From contig JAADJZ010000019.1 of NCBI GenBank assembly GCA_011032825.1, forward strand, positions 682,001 through 746,000: a stretch of 64,000 bases of DNA, in the 5' to 3' direction. The translations under genes were made by a program, and so were the position numbers. Below are positions 31,737 to 43,138 of this stretch, one piece after another. Below the pieces are notes generated by a model that was not told the origin of the DNA, did no database searches, and worked only from the letters and a program-made list of their open reading frames with translations. This stretch comes from Massariosphaeria phaeospora (taxonomy: Eukaryota > Ascomycota > Dothideomycetes > Pleosporales). Every line of letters begins with the position of its first letter. Position 1 is the stretch's first letter.

Positions 31737-34102
31737 TCAACGAGCCTCTTTAGAGATCTTCCTCCGCTTCTGCTCGCCGACCAGGCTGGCGTAGCTCGGA
31801 ATCTCGCGCACCGGTGATCTAAAGTGCTTCCTGGCAGTTCGTACCGGGGTTTCGTACACAATTGAGTCGGTGTCTGCCTGGGGTGGAGTACGCGCCTGGG
31901 CATCGTGATCCGCGGTGGCTTCCCGAGAAAGCTGTGCGTCCTGGTCGAGTTCAGGGTCTTGGTCCAGGCCATAGTATTCGTAGTCGCTCTCGTCCATTTC
32001 ATACATGTCTTGATTCTCGGGCTCGAGTCGGAGCTTGTCCATGGAGTTCCCTATGGCATCTTGACGAGTAGAGGAGCGGCGGACTGATTGTTGCATAAGG
32101 CTAGCTGGGCCATCAAACGATGCTCCTTCATGTTCCTCGGTGATGGCTAGAAGTGGGGAGTTTCTTCGCCAACCTGCAGCCAGATGCCTGGGTGTTTCGT
32201 AGTTGCCTTGAGATGCCGTTGTCTTTTGGGACGGAGTGAAGACGCGAGACACAGCGTCTTGACTGATGATGTCATTTAACGCACCCGCGGTACTGCGGTC
32301 CATGATCTGTTCAACCAACTGGAATACTTTCCGCCGAGGTTGCCAGTCCCGAACGGCTCTTGAATAGAGAGCTTCGAATTCGGCGGCATGGCATTCGTTG
32401 CTGAACCACGAATGAGCCAGAGCCTCTGTGGCCGTTAGTCGATTCTCCTCTCGAAGTACTAGAAGCCTTTTGATGAAGTCCTTTGGCCTGGATCCTACGA
32501 CGGCCCAGGCTAGATCGTACTCGTCGTCAAGCCGACTGAGGTCGCATTTCCTGGCAAGCGACAGTATAACACCCTTTGGGTTAGCTTCGTAACTCGGATG
32601 TCCCCGGTCGGTGAAGATGACATCACCAGTAAGAAGTGCTGCAGTTATCGAGCCAATAGACCACATGTCTACGCTCTTGGAGTACCCTTGTTCCTGTGGC
32701 ATAGTCGGATTGACCTTGTGTATCTCACTGCAATGTGTCAAAACTGTACTGCTATAAATCTTTAAAAAGACTCACGGTGCAGTGAACTCAAGGGTGCCCG
32801 CCATGGAGAACATGCGGTGCTTTAGACTTTCTGGGTGGTTGCCCAAACTTTGTGGTTTTGGGAGGAATCTGGCGTTGCCGAAGTCGGTAATGACAACCCG
32901 CGCTCCATCATCTAAAGATGTCATTAAGATGTTGTCGGGCTTCAGGTCGCGATGTACAATGTCGTTTCGGTGTAGGTACTCGATACCCTTGAGGATTTGT
33001 CGAACGACAACGGCAGCTTCGATGTCGCGCAGCTTGCCGCCTTTGTATTCGATGTAGGAGAAGAGATCTCCGCCAGTGACAAGTTCTTGAAAGATGTATC
33101 TTCAACGATTAGCAGGGTCCCGATAGCTACTTATTATTCCGTACATGGTGCTGGTGCTCCAGAAGACCTTTTCGATTGCGATGATGTTTGGCTAAGCAAA
33201 TTAGTCACAGTCGCTCGAGAGTCTTGCCGTGTTACTTGCATGGTCTAGATCTTTGGGAATATCAAACTCCCGAAAATATTTGGCGAGCCTGCTCGGCCAC
33301 CTCTTCTTCTTGGCCGTTCTGTGTTCTCCAGTCGACAATCGCACGGTAGATTGTGACAGCAGCAACGATAGATGTGCAACGTCGATGACTTTGCATGCCA
33401 GCTGGCGTTTGGTGGCTTGATGGACTCCGACCATTACTTTGCCATACCCACCCACACCGAGCACGCGCTCAGTCACTAAATATCGGGAGCCGAACAGCTA
33501 TGAATTGTCAGCGTCGAATTCAACTACACAGTCGAAAACACCAACCGTTGTCTCCTTCAATTGAAGCGGAGTGATACTTGCCTCTTTCTGCTCTATTTTC
33601 TCCCGCGAGTTGTACACCAGAGTCACAAAATCGGACAATCGAAGTTCATCTCCATGGTCGAGAAGAAAGGCACCATGTCTGCGTCCCATGAGGATGCCAT
33701 AGTCTTGAGAGTCCGCAGATGCAGCGTTGCTCTTCTTGAGATGGGTGCCGTTAATTGACAAATCGGTGGCGTAGACGAATGGCGGTATGCCGGCAACGGG
33801 GTCTTGCTCGTACAAAACGCAATGGATGCGGAGATGTTTGTTTGAAATGGTGGGGTCTAACCAGTGATGGCGGCTGATAGCGTTAGAACAGATTCAAGCC
33901 CTTGGGGGAAACCGTTGCTCCCACCAGAGAGTAGAGTTCCGCCCAAGGTAGAATTGTTCGTTTCCAGCTATCTGGATTGTCTCCTGCGTCTCTGCATTCG
34001 TCTTAGTTCCAAGTCCGTAGTCAAAGTATTGCATGGGAACTTACCGTTGACATCGCCACCCGCAAGCCTAACCTCGAAGTATGCCACCGGTTTTCCCTCC
34101 AT
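31737..34102 (-). CDS. FHA-domain Ser/Thr checkpoint kinase (CHK2/Rad53-like)
   Basis: Seven exons: 34045-34102, 33925-33991, 33546-33873, 33240-33497, 33145-33191, 32776-33099 and 31737-32727. All are in phase and give 690 residues. An N-terminal FHA domain (about 20-125) is assembled across three exons: [10 protein letters not shown], then [16 protein letters not shown], then DLSINGTHL. The kinase domain follows, with the Gly loop GVGGYGKV, lysine in ACKVID, catalytic HRDLKPDN near residue 302, DFG near 325 and [11 protein letters not shown]. The C-terminal 230 residues are polar and end in a basic [10 protein letters not shown] tail. Domain order and length match fungal CHK2-type kinases (Neurospora PRD-4, Aspergillus ChkB), which act in the DNA-damage response. 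Intron 4 (33192-33239) uses a GC donor, GCAAGT; this gives the conserved kinase stretch DHPNII, whereas the nearby GT breaks the frame. Confidence 0.9.
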
Positions 34103-34465
34103 GGCCACACCGCCCCCTTATTTCCACTACCCCGTTAGGCGTAACGATGTGAAAGAAGAGTGATGGAAGAGAGAGTCTTGGCGATGTGACGTCTCCGCCC
34201 AACGCCAAGCCAACACAGCGGATTGGGACTAGCGCCAATGTTAAGCGAGAGCTGCCCGCACAACATCTTTGTGCTAGCCGTTGCTCTACCTCTCTTCCTC
34301 ACTCACGACACTCATCTCGAAAGCGAAGTAAGTTCCCACTCCCCACCCGGCACTGCACCTAGATAGCTCAATTGAGCTCGACGTCGCATCTCCATCATGC
34401 TGCTGCCCGCAGCTCCAACGTGCCACCGCTGACCGCATACCTCCGCAGCTCAACTAGCCGACAAG
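34103..34465. promoter_or_regulatory. Divergent promoter and 5' leader of eL41
   Basis: About 360 bp between the kinase and ribosomal protein gene starts. A GTAAGT donor near 34330 and a CCGCAG acceptor ending about 34448 suggest a 5'-UTR intron of roughly 120 nt in the eL41 transcript, common for ribosomal protein genes. Confidence 0.5.
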
Positions 34466-34600
34466 ATGAGAGCCAAATGGAGGAAGAAGCGCACTCGACG
34501 TCTCAAGCGTAAGAGGAGAAAGACCAGGGCTCGCTCGTAAGTTTCTCTCCCGCCCATTGCCACTGTCCGGCTCGATTCTAACACCCCCTCCAGCAAGTAA
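34466..34600 (+). CDS. rpl41: Ribosomal protein eL41
   Basis: Two exons, 34466-34536 and 34594-34600, with a 57-nt intron (branch TTCTAACAC), encode 25 residues. The protein is almost entirely Arg and Lys, beginning MRAKWRKKRTRRLKRKRR and ending RSK, the near-invariant sequence of eukaryotic large-subunit protein eL41. The second exon contributes only the last base of the Ser codon, the Lys codon and the stop. The gene is far too small for usual open-frame cut-offs. It diverges from the kinase gene and is probably highly expressed. Confidence 0.96.
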
Positions 34601-35825
34601 ACAACTCGCCCCTCAATCTCAGCTCCCCACCACCTCAATTCTACCCCACCAACGAACGACTAAACGCAACGACCTCTTCAACGACTGCCGATAACTCCAC
34701 CGTCTCTTGTACCCGGCGCATCCTGTCACCCACTCGCCAAGCATCGGGCACGCGAGCTGTCGAAACGTCTGTTCGGGAGGAACCCACTGCGATGAATTGA
34801 GGAGACTTCTGGGTCGCTGGTCAACCACCTTATTGAGGACCTCCGAGAGTTACTTGAACTTTTCAGATGACTGCCCTAACACCGGCTTGCTCCCGAGCTT
34901 GCCTTTGAGCACTGTGTCTGCCATGTGGATTTGCTAGCTGCCGTATTGAGAATCAAAATGACACTTCCACGACATCGATGCTTGCCTTGTTCTGTGCTAC
35001 TACCGTGACAGCGTGACAACTCGCGAGCCAAGCTCTGAGCTTGGAGCCCCCGCATCCTCGAACATGCGGAAAGCTTCTAGCGTTTACAAATTGCGTCCAT
35101 TCCTCCGTAACACGCCAGACCTTGCCCTTTAGCTTCTCAAGCCCCAAACACCCAGATGACGTTTCGCACAAACACGCTGGCCTCAGCCCTCACCCGTGTT
35201 GTGTTGCACAGATTCGGTTTCAATTTGATCATTCCATTTAGATTTGATAGCAGTCTGTCTCCCTCCCACTCCCCTGGCTAAGCTACATACTTTTCAGCCC
35301 AAGATGCCATGGCATGCAGAAGAGGGACGGAAAGGAACCACGAGCTTTTCCAGCAAATCGTCCCAAGCAGAACACGCCAAACCCTACCTGCCTGCCTGCC
35401 TCCCCATCAGAATAACTCAACTCGCTAATCTCAATGAACATGGGAAGAAAAGAAGCCACTAGTCCGGCGTGCGTGCGCAGTACAATTACCTAGGTAGTTT
35501 TTGAGTAAGTACGATAGAGCACTGCCCCGAAAGCCTAGGCGGTGGGGTCTTGGCTGGTCCGTCGAAGAGTTTGGCGCAAGGAAAAAAGATAGGGCTCAAT
35601 TCAGTTCAGTCGCGGCCGTGCATCTTTCACCATCTTTTCGTCGTAAGGCGTGGAATCGAGCTCATGGACGTGGCGCGTCATGGTCGTCGTCCGTTTCCCC
35701 GCTTTCTAGCACACACACGCACACACACACGCACGCAGAGAATCCCACAGACATCAAGCTCACATCGTATCCGTGCTCGCTAAGCGGGACGTCGGCGCCG
35801 CCTCCGCAGACACTTTATAGTAGCG
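34601..35825. other. Intergenic downstream of eL41
   Basis: About 1.2 kb containing the eL41 3' region, a CCTG repeat near 35390-35402 and a CA/CG dinucleotide repeat near 35709-35737. Open frames of 65-120 codons carry no recognisable domain. Confidence 0.5.
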
Positions 35826-37816
35826 TTAATAGTGCTCGCGATCCGGGTCCTCGTTTTTCGGCTTGTACATGATGCTTGTGAGGAACTGGTCGCGCGTTAG
35901 AGGAGGAAGCGTGCTATGGAACGGAATTGAGGAACAGATTGAAGACTCACCTTCTGCTTATACCTCGTTGTGGCACTCGTCGCGAGAATGTTGTCCTTGA
36001 TGCTGCTGGTAGCCAGATGGTTCAGCACCGTGTGATTCGGCATGATCAACACGCTGCTGTCGTCCTTCATTGGCGTTGAGCCGTTCAGGATGCTCTTGCT
36101 CAGGAACAACGGCAGACTTGGTGGTGTAGGTAAAGTGATGGCGATTGCGTTCGCCCGCGCAAAGCGTGACGATTCCTCGGGCGAGTCCCAATCGGCGAGA
36201 TAGTGTGGTATAGTTTGGTGGTATTTCCTGGGAGACGGGGTGGAGGTTTTGCGTTTCGGAGGCTCGGGGACTGGCTGCTTGACAGGCTGGAGTTCGGGCG
36301 TCGGCGGGAGGATCTGGGGAGGATACATTCCCGGCGGGGCAGGCCGCTCTTGCACGGGAACGGGTTCGGGCTTTTGGGTTTCATCCGCGACGCCCGTAGC
36401 CGGCTGGGGCACGTCGTCCAACGACACTTCGAGATAGTTGACCAGGATGTTGGTATAGTCGACCGCCGTGGGGAGCTTGTCGGACGTCCGCATGTCGGTG
36501 TCGACGATGAACATGAGATGGTGAGTGCCGGGCGTGATGTTGACATAGGCAGAAAGGACATGTTTCTTTTTGCTGGGGCCACTATGGAGTGCATGTTAAT
36601 AATTTGCTCAATGGTGCCGTGTAACGCTCCAGATCAGGCGGAAACGACCACTTTGGGGATTAGGCTTCGAGGAATGCAAGCCGCCACTCAAGTGACTGAC
36701 GGAGTCTCAGTAGCACTGGCTGAAACGGGCAGCCACACAGGAATGTGCAGGCTGCAGCATGGGTGTACCCGCGTACATGAGCAGAGCTCTGAGACTTTGC
36801 AAGGGCGCCGGACAGCAAACAAAGGGCACTTACTTCGGATGCAGCTTGTACTTTTTGTTCCAGCCGGCAAAGGTGCCGGTGACATAGACGCGCTCTTCGG
36901 GCCCCTCCCACTCGATCAGCGTCGGCACCGTCGGCTGGCCCTGCGGCGCTTTGAACTCGTCGCCCAGCTCGTCGTCGTCTGCGGTTGTGTGGCTCAACAC
37001 CGACGAGCGGCGCGGCAGGGCGCCCTCGATGTCGGCGGCATCGATGGGGCTGGACAGGTCGGCGGGCGAGATGATGGGCGAGCCCGGGGTGTGCACCTCC
37101 TCCTCGATGGGCAGCGGCAGGCGCGGCGGGCGGCTGTAGTGGGACGACGGGACGGGGTAATTGTCTTGCGAGGCATCGGCGGGCTCGAGCGACGACGCGG
37201 CGGCGGCGGTCCTGCTGCCCTGCGCGTGCGCGTCGTCCCGGGGCAGCGCCGGCACGTCGACGGGCCTGGTCTGCGGCGAGGGCGCCGGCTTGCCAGCGAG
37301 CGCCTTTCCGTGGCCCTTGTGCTTGCTCTGCTCGTTGCCCATGGTGTCGACGGCGTGCGCTCTGGCGTGGTCCTGCTGGGCGGCGCGCAGCTGGTGGGCG
37401 GCGGCGGCGGCGGTGCTGGTGCCGTTGGCGGTGCTGTTGCTGCTGCTGTTGCTGTTGCTAGTGTTGCTGGTGGTGCCGGTGCCGGTGCCGGTGCTGACTG
37501 TCTGCGCGCGGCCGCGAGAGAGGGGACGTGTCGTCGTCGTCGTCGACGTCGGGTGGGCGGCGGCGCTCTCGAGGCTGGCCGAGGGCGGCGCGGCGCTCGC
37601 CTTGACGCTCAACGCCTGGATCGACTCGCGCCGTCGAGGCTTCGGATTCGCCGCATGCAGCTCGCGCACCCCGCCGCTGTGGTGCGCAGCATGGTGAATG
37701 TGCCCGGGCGGCGCGGAGCCATGTGACGACGTCACGCTCGGCGACTGCGGGTTGGACGTCGGGCTCTGCGTCTGAGTCGGCCGCGCGCTGGAAGACGATG
37801 ATGGCTGGTTCCCCAT
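35826..37816 (-). CDS. AMPK/SNF1 kinase beta subunit
   Basis: Three exons, 36834-37816, 35951-36581 and 35826-35885, with introns of 251 and 65 nt, encode 557 residues. A glycogen-binding module (CBM48) starts near residue 295 (PTVPTLIEWEG, VYVTGTFAGWNKKYKL) and continues after the intron as GPSKKKHVLSAYVNITPGTHHLMFIVD. The C-terminal ASC domain, which binds the alpha and gamma subunits, runs from PRKYHQTIPHYL to the last exon, FLTSIMYKPKNEDPDREHY. I chose the ATG at 37816, which gives MGNQPSSSS, a good N-myristoylation signal. A second MGN start-like motif lies inside at 37342. The first 290 residues are low-complexity Ser/Thr/Ala. The protein scaffolds and localises the energy-sensing SNF1 kinase (Gal83/Sip2 family). 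Confidence 0.9.
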
Positions 37817-38227
37817 GGGGACTGCGTAGGGCGGGCGGCGAGTAGTCCGAGCCAGTCCATGAACCGTTACGTGACCGTCTGGATATCGAGCGTCCAAGTG
37901 AGGGCGGGACGAGGCTCGAGCCATGTACTCCGTCCAACAGAGGCGCCCCCGGATTTGCAAGCTCCCTTCTCCATGCAGGGATCCATCGCGGGGCCGCCGC
38001 GCTGGTCTTCACCACGACCGTTCACGACACCCACGGCATCTGTACTCGCGCGCACAAACACCTAGTACGAACAATCGGATCACGCTGCAGACGGTGCCTT
38101 CCCCGTTGACGAGACTTGTTGGGCTGTCGCTGTCTCACGCCACCATGAACCCGTGAGAACAGCCACCACCGCCTCGAAGTCCCAGTCCCCCCGCCCCCCA
38201 CACCACAGCTGCACACCCCACCCCGCC
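37817..38227. promoter_or_regulatory. Divergent promoter, AMPK beta and small membrane protein
   Basis: About 410 bp between the divergent starts. The AMPK frame stays open upstream to 37960, but the extension looks like translated leader. No specific site is recognised. Confidence 0.45.
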
Positions 38228-38780
38228 ATGGCTGAGACACTCAAGACTATCGTTATAGTGCTCTATATTATCGTTTGGTGGCCCCTCAGCTGGCTCGTTG
38301 CGGGTCTGTCGGCCATAGTATCGCCCGTCTGGGAAATCACGCAGTTTGTGCTGCTACCGCTCACCGTCTTGGTCCAGGCGGTGCTCAGCGTCGTGCTGTT
38401 CCCGTTCCGTCTGCATCTACGGGAGAGAGTCGAGGTACGCAGGCAAGCGATATGCACATGCAGGGTATGATGCTAAAACTGCCGAATAGACCATATATAT
38501 CTACCTCGGCATCGCTGGACTCATCGGCTGCCTCACTGGCGCCTTGCTCTACTTGGCCTTTCGCTTTCTCTCCTCGACGTTGCAGATCAATGGCACTTCA
38601 AAACACAACAAGCCGGAGGAGGGGAGGACGGCTGCCGAGTTTAGGGTTGCTAGGGGTGAGAAGAAAGCAGAGACAACGGATGTTTCTTCCACTCCAACGC
38701 TTCTGAAAAGGGGCACTGTGCCTCGTAGGAGAGGTCTGTTGTCTCAAACTATCATAGAAGAGGAGGATTCAGATTTCTGA
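38228..38780 (+). CDS. Small membrane protein, unknown function
   Basis: Two exons, 38228-38434 and 38490-38780, with a 55-nt intron, encode 165 residues. The ATG at 38228 (MAETLKTIVIVLYIIVWWP) begins a hydrophobic segment. A second hydrophobic region ends before the intron (VLLPLTVLVQAVLSVVLFP) and a third lies just after it (IAGLIGCLTGALLYLAF). The remaining 70 residues are polar and end in acidic residues. The topology suggests an ER or other endomembrane protein with a cytosolic tail. I recall similar small proteins in other fungi but know no function. Confidence 0.7.
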
Positions 38781-39255
38781 GATTTGGAAAGGCCAATCGT
38801 AATGTATCTCACTTCGTAGCCTAGAGCTGACTATCTAGGTTGCCCCGTCGCGTACCCGGTTGTCAATAGCTAAGCACGAGTCAAACCATCGAGCTTGGTG
38901 TGCGGGTAATTGCAGGTGGCGTAGTAGTGGGGGCTATAGCAAGCGAATCTGAAGAGCTGGAAGTAATGCGGGTCGGTGGTGGTGCGGGAGGTTCGACACA
39001 AGTACGGGACGGCCTTGTGGTCGGATTAGTATCTCTCAACCAACCAAGGTGTTGGGGTCTGTTAGAAGAGATACTCGCAAAGTCAGGCTGCACTTACATT
39101 GCATGAGCCTTCTCATCAGTGTCCGGCGACAAAACAATCCAGTGTACCACACATGTCGCCCAGGTGACTGTATGTAAGTCAACACTACGCTGCCAATGCC
39201 ACGGATGTCTCAGCACAGGGAATCCAGTTAGTGAACGAGTTGACGGCGTTCTCAC
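38781..39255. other. Intergenic, convergent gene ends
   Basis: About 470 bp between two convergent genes, with no supported feature. Confidence 0.5.
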
Positions 39256-40440
39256 TCATTGGTCTTGAATCACGCGCGGGTAGACCTCTTGAGGGAACTT
39301 GATGCAGAGGTCCGCTACTGCCCTGCAATGACATGCGAAGGAAAATAACATACCATCTGCTGCGCATGCTAAGAGGCACACCCAACTCGGCTCTCGCCCA
39401 TCAAGCCAGTAAAGGGTGACAAGATTGCCGATAGTCGGTAACATCACAAGGAGGCTCCCGACAAACGAGTTCCAAAGCAGATTCTCAACCGGTTTGGCTA
39501 CTAAGCGGCCAGCCTGTGCCGAACTTGCCAAGATTCGGCGCATCCCTTTGGTAAACCGACTTGCAGGAACCGCCAATTTGGACGCTCCACTAAATCGCAG
39601 GAGGGGTCTTAATAAGTAGACGAATATCAAAGTCAGGGTGGTAGTGATGATGACGTCGAAGGAAAGCAGAGGTATCGTGACCCTGGCTGGGAGCCCGATG
39701 CGGCACACCTTCTCGTCGGAGGCAATGTCCGCAATGGGCCAGAGAAAAGCACAAACTGCGATGGTGCCAAAGCCGATGGTAATGACTAGCATTGCAACGA
39801 CCCAGATCCAGTCGTGCCATCTCCGCACATACGGTGCTCGCACCGCATGGGCTCGTTCGACTAGGAACATGTACCTAGAATGTGAATGTCAGCAATCCGA
39901 CGGCTGAGCCGAGTATCCTCAACATGCTACCATCATTAGATAAGTAGCAATTCTAGCGTACACTTTGTAAGTGAACTGAGAGTTTTAATAGAAATCTGCA
40001 TTGCTAATTGTGATTCCGAGTAATCTGCTCCACTTTGCGAGTAGACCATACCGTTGCGAGGTGGAGAATATATGTCCTCGGCCCATTAGTGGAACTTACA
40101 TGATCACTTTGTAGCTAAAGTAGCATGAGACACACAGGAATATCGCAACGGGGCAGGCAGACGGGGAGGTCATACCGAGACCACTTTCGACGATGATGGA
40201 TGAAGCGACAAAAGCAGTAGCCATAACGTATAGCATGGCTCCTAATACGCGTGTCGGATTTAGTGCTTTGAAATGGTGCCATGATAATTGTCTCGCCCGG
40301 TTACCTGGTTATTTGTCAGATAAGCTGCCCCGCTCACAACTTTGGAAGTTTCTACCAAGCAAACCTGCGAGAACGAACAGGCATGCCATCGAAATGCCCG
40401 CGAAAATGACCCGAGACGTGGTTGTGACTCCGGACTCCAT
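39256..40440 (-). CDS. Fungal multi-pass membrane protein, unknown function
   Basis: Three exons, 40365-40440, 40100-40304 and 39256-39874, with introns of 60 and 225 nt, encode 299 residues. I placed the start at 40440 (MESGVTTTSRVIFAGISMA). The joins give VLAGNRARQLSWHHF and SYKVIMYMFLVERAHAVR, the second being a motif I recall from fungal proteins annotated as integral membrane or GPCR-like. About seven hydrophobic segments are visible, including WIWVVAMLVITIGFGTIAV and VIITTTLTLIFVYLL. The exact 3' end is slightly uncertain: a GT...CAG pair near 39322-39352 would make a 31-nt intron, but splicing it gives an immediate stop, so I left it in. Function is unknown. Confidence 0.65.
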
Positions 40441-41986
40441 GCGGTCGAGGTGGAGATACTGTCAGTGATTAATTGAACAAGTGCTACGTATCCAGCATAG
40501 CTTCAGGGGTGGACGAGGAGCGGCGTAAAGCCGTTGATATCTAGCATGCCATAAGTGTATCAGCGGCTTGGAGGGACCTCTACGTAGGAATATAAATAGG
40601 ATGAAATTGACATTTTGAGGGACAAAAGTGCAGGACGATAGTCGTGCGGAGGGACTTGGGAAAGGGCTTCCGAGAAAAGGCCGATTGCGCGTGCCTTCGC
40701 AGTTAGCACGGTAACCCAGGAAAGAGCGAATGAAAGATTGAGAACATAGCAGGAAGTGAAGCTATGGTCGTCGGAGACCATGCAAGCACACATCAATAAC
40801 TGCCGTACTACGCTCAAGTAGCCACACAACACTCCCGATGTGGTTCAAAACACTAACAACTGAGTGTCCATCAAATGTCGGATCAGACTCCAGCAAGCAG
40901 TCACAGCTGAGTCGAGTTCCATCAGGCGGGCAATGCCTCGCGGAGCCCAGGAGACGTACGGTCGAAGACCAAGCATCAATGAGATATCCGCATAGACAGT
41001 AGGCGTTGCAGAGATAGGGCCCTAATAGTTAGCACTCAACTTTTCGTTGTGTTCTTTTCGGAAGGATGACTGCTTGATAGGCAACTTGATGCACATGGAA
41101 ACGTAAGAGGAGGAACAAAGCAGTTTTTTCATCTGAGACAACGACGGAAGGCCTGGATTATCATGGCAGCAGAGTGAGGTTTGCGATCATAGTTCTAGGT
41201 AGGGCTTCTTTCACCCTCGCCTCGGGTACGGAGTACTGAGAACTTCGGTGCGATAGATGGTCAGACGACTTGCTATCGGCGTCATGGTGGGAGGCCTAGA
41301 GAAGAAAAAGTAAGAGCGAGAGGATGCAGGTAGATGTAGCGTAATAATGCGCGTCACTGCAGGACGTCGTCGTGTCGGCGAGTAAACGGCTCAGCCCCGT
41401 CTTCGCGAGGATGAGGATGCCGATGCCCCAAAACGGATAGCGATGCGTATACGGCCAGATGAGAGCGGGCGAGGGCAAGGGAGGGCCACGCTGCTGTGAC
41501 GGCCATCGTGTTGTGCGTCGTAAGAGTACACATAAGCCGGAGGGAGTCGGGACGGGTGGCAGTGAGGGCGGAAAAGCGTCGCAAGAGGTGCCGTATGCAG
41601 AGACGGTGAGGGTGGGTGTGAAGGAGCGGCGGCCAATGACAGCGCGGCCAGCGGTCGACTCTCGGACCGCGGACAGGGAGCGGCCGGTCACAGCCAGCCC
41701 CAGCCCCAGCCCCAGCCCGGAGCGCCAACAACGGCCTGCCGCCTGCGAACCACGCTCGACCTGCTTCTTTCAACGCTCCTGCTGCTTCCACGACTTCTTC
41801 TTCCTCCTCTTTTTTTCCCCCGAACCCCGCCAACGTACCCCGCGCATCGCCGTCGTTTCACGAGCCCCTCTGAGCCCGCCGAGCCCATCCATACCACGCT
41901 TCATACACCCTCGCCGCGCGCCGAACCCGCCGAGCCTCCGGGCGGAACAACACTGTGAAAAAGGAGGCTGCACGGATTGGAGCACG
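40441..41986. promoter_or_regulatory. Divergent intergenic region upstream of MIPC synthase
   Basis: About 1.5 kb. The mannosyltransferase reading frame stays open upstream from 41459 because of GC-rich sequence, but this part resembles translated leader, with proline/arginine runs and a CAGCCC repeat near 41694-41720. No other gene is supported; the minus-strand frame at 40560-40832 has no recognised domain. Confidence 0.5.
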
Positions 41987-43138
41987 ATGCGGCGAAGCGT
42001 CACCATCTTCCTGGTGGCAACCGTCGTGATTCTAGGGTTCGCCGTGCACAGCGTCTGGACCCTCCTGAGCCTACTAGTCATCGACGGCCGAGAAGACATC
42101 ATATCGCGCGCCGAACTCCCCGCGCCCAATTCTGGCGCCATCAGCGACCGGCCACAGCTGATCCCCAAGATCATCCACCAGACGTACATCAACGAGAGCT
42201 TGCCGGAGCACTGGAAGGGTCCGCAGAAGAGCTGCTTGGACCTGCACACCGACTATGAATACAAGGTGCGTGGCGACGTCCCGGGCCTGTGACGGGAAGA
42301 CAAACACTGACAACGCGACACAGCTCTGGACCGACAAGAAATCTCGGGAATTCATAGCCGCTGAGTAAGCGCTGCACTGTCTTCGGCCACGGCACGCGAC
42401 TAACTCCCAGCAGGTACCCTTGGTTCCTCGAGACGTTTGATGGCTACAAGTACCCGATCCAGCGTGCCGACGCGATAAGATACTTTGTCCTGCACCACTT
42501 TGGAGGAATCTACATCGATCTGGATGACGTATGCTGTTCAAATAATTATTGTGTGTAACTCGCACTAACATGCCTCGTAGGGGTGCAACCGTAGCCTCGA
42601 TCCGCTGCTAGCCTACCCTGCCTGGGTGCGCAAAACCAACCCGACGGGTATTTCCAACGACGCCATGGGCTCCGTCCCCCGCCATCCCTTCTTCCTCAAG
42701 GCCATCGACTCCCTCCCCGAGTACAACCGCCACTGGATGCTGCCCTACATTACCGTCATGGCTTCCACGGGGCCCCTCTTCCTGAGCATCATCTGGCGGC
42801 ACTACAACCACGCGAGTCCGGAGGGAGACGACCGAGTCCGCATCCTCTTCCCTGACGAGTACAACAACCACCCCTGGAGCTTCTTCACCCACCACGTCGG
42901 CAACAGCTGGCACCGCAACGACGTCAAGCTCATCTTCTGGATGGCGCAACACTGGGTATCGGTCACACTTGTTGGCTTCACCATCGGCTTTGCGCTCCTC
43001 TACTGCATCTACACGACCTTCATCGCGCCACGACAGTCGTCCAGCGGCCCAAGGTCCAAGTTTGCATATTCGAGGATACCCTTTTACCGACGCATAAGCT
43101 CCAAGTCCTTTGAGCTCGCCGACCGACACCAAGTCTAG
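41987..43138 (+). CDS. Inositolphosphoceramide mannosyltransferase (GT32)
   Basis: Four exons, 41987-42265, 42324-42364, 42414-42528 and 42581-43138, encode 330 residues. The start MRRSVTIFLVATVVILGF forms a signal anchor, giving a Golgi type II topology, and a second membrane segment lies near residues 273-292 (SVTLVGFTIGFALLYCIY). Conserved GT32 features are IPKIIHQTYINE, LWTDKKSREFI, YPWFLETFDGYKYPIQRADAIR and the metal-binding DxD in GGIYIDLDDGC. This matches the catalytic subunit of MIPC synthase (yeast Sur1/Csh1), which transfers mannose from GDP-mannose to inositol-phosphoceramide. Intron 2 ends in a tandem CAG-CAG acceptor; using the second gives AAEYPWF, using the first adds one residue. 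Confidence 0.92.

Noticed and set aside
36203..37726. 507-codon open frame opposite the AMPK beta gene
   Set aside because: It is antisense to a strongly supported gene and made of Arg/Gly/Ala runs from GC-rich low-complexity DNA.
39322..39352. Possible 31-nt intron in the multi-pass membrane protein
   Set aside because: It is shorter than any other intron here, and splicing it creates an immediate stop, whereas reading through stays open.
41459..41986. Upstream in-frame extension of the mannosyltransferase
   Set aside because: It is rich in Arg, Pro and Cys with no conservation I recognise, and it would bury the signal anchor that starts at 41987.
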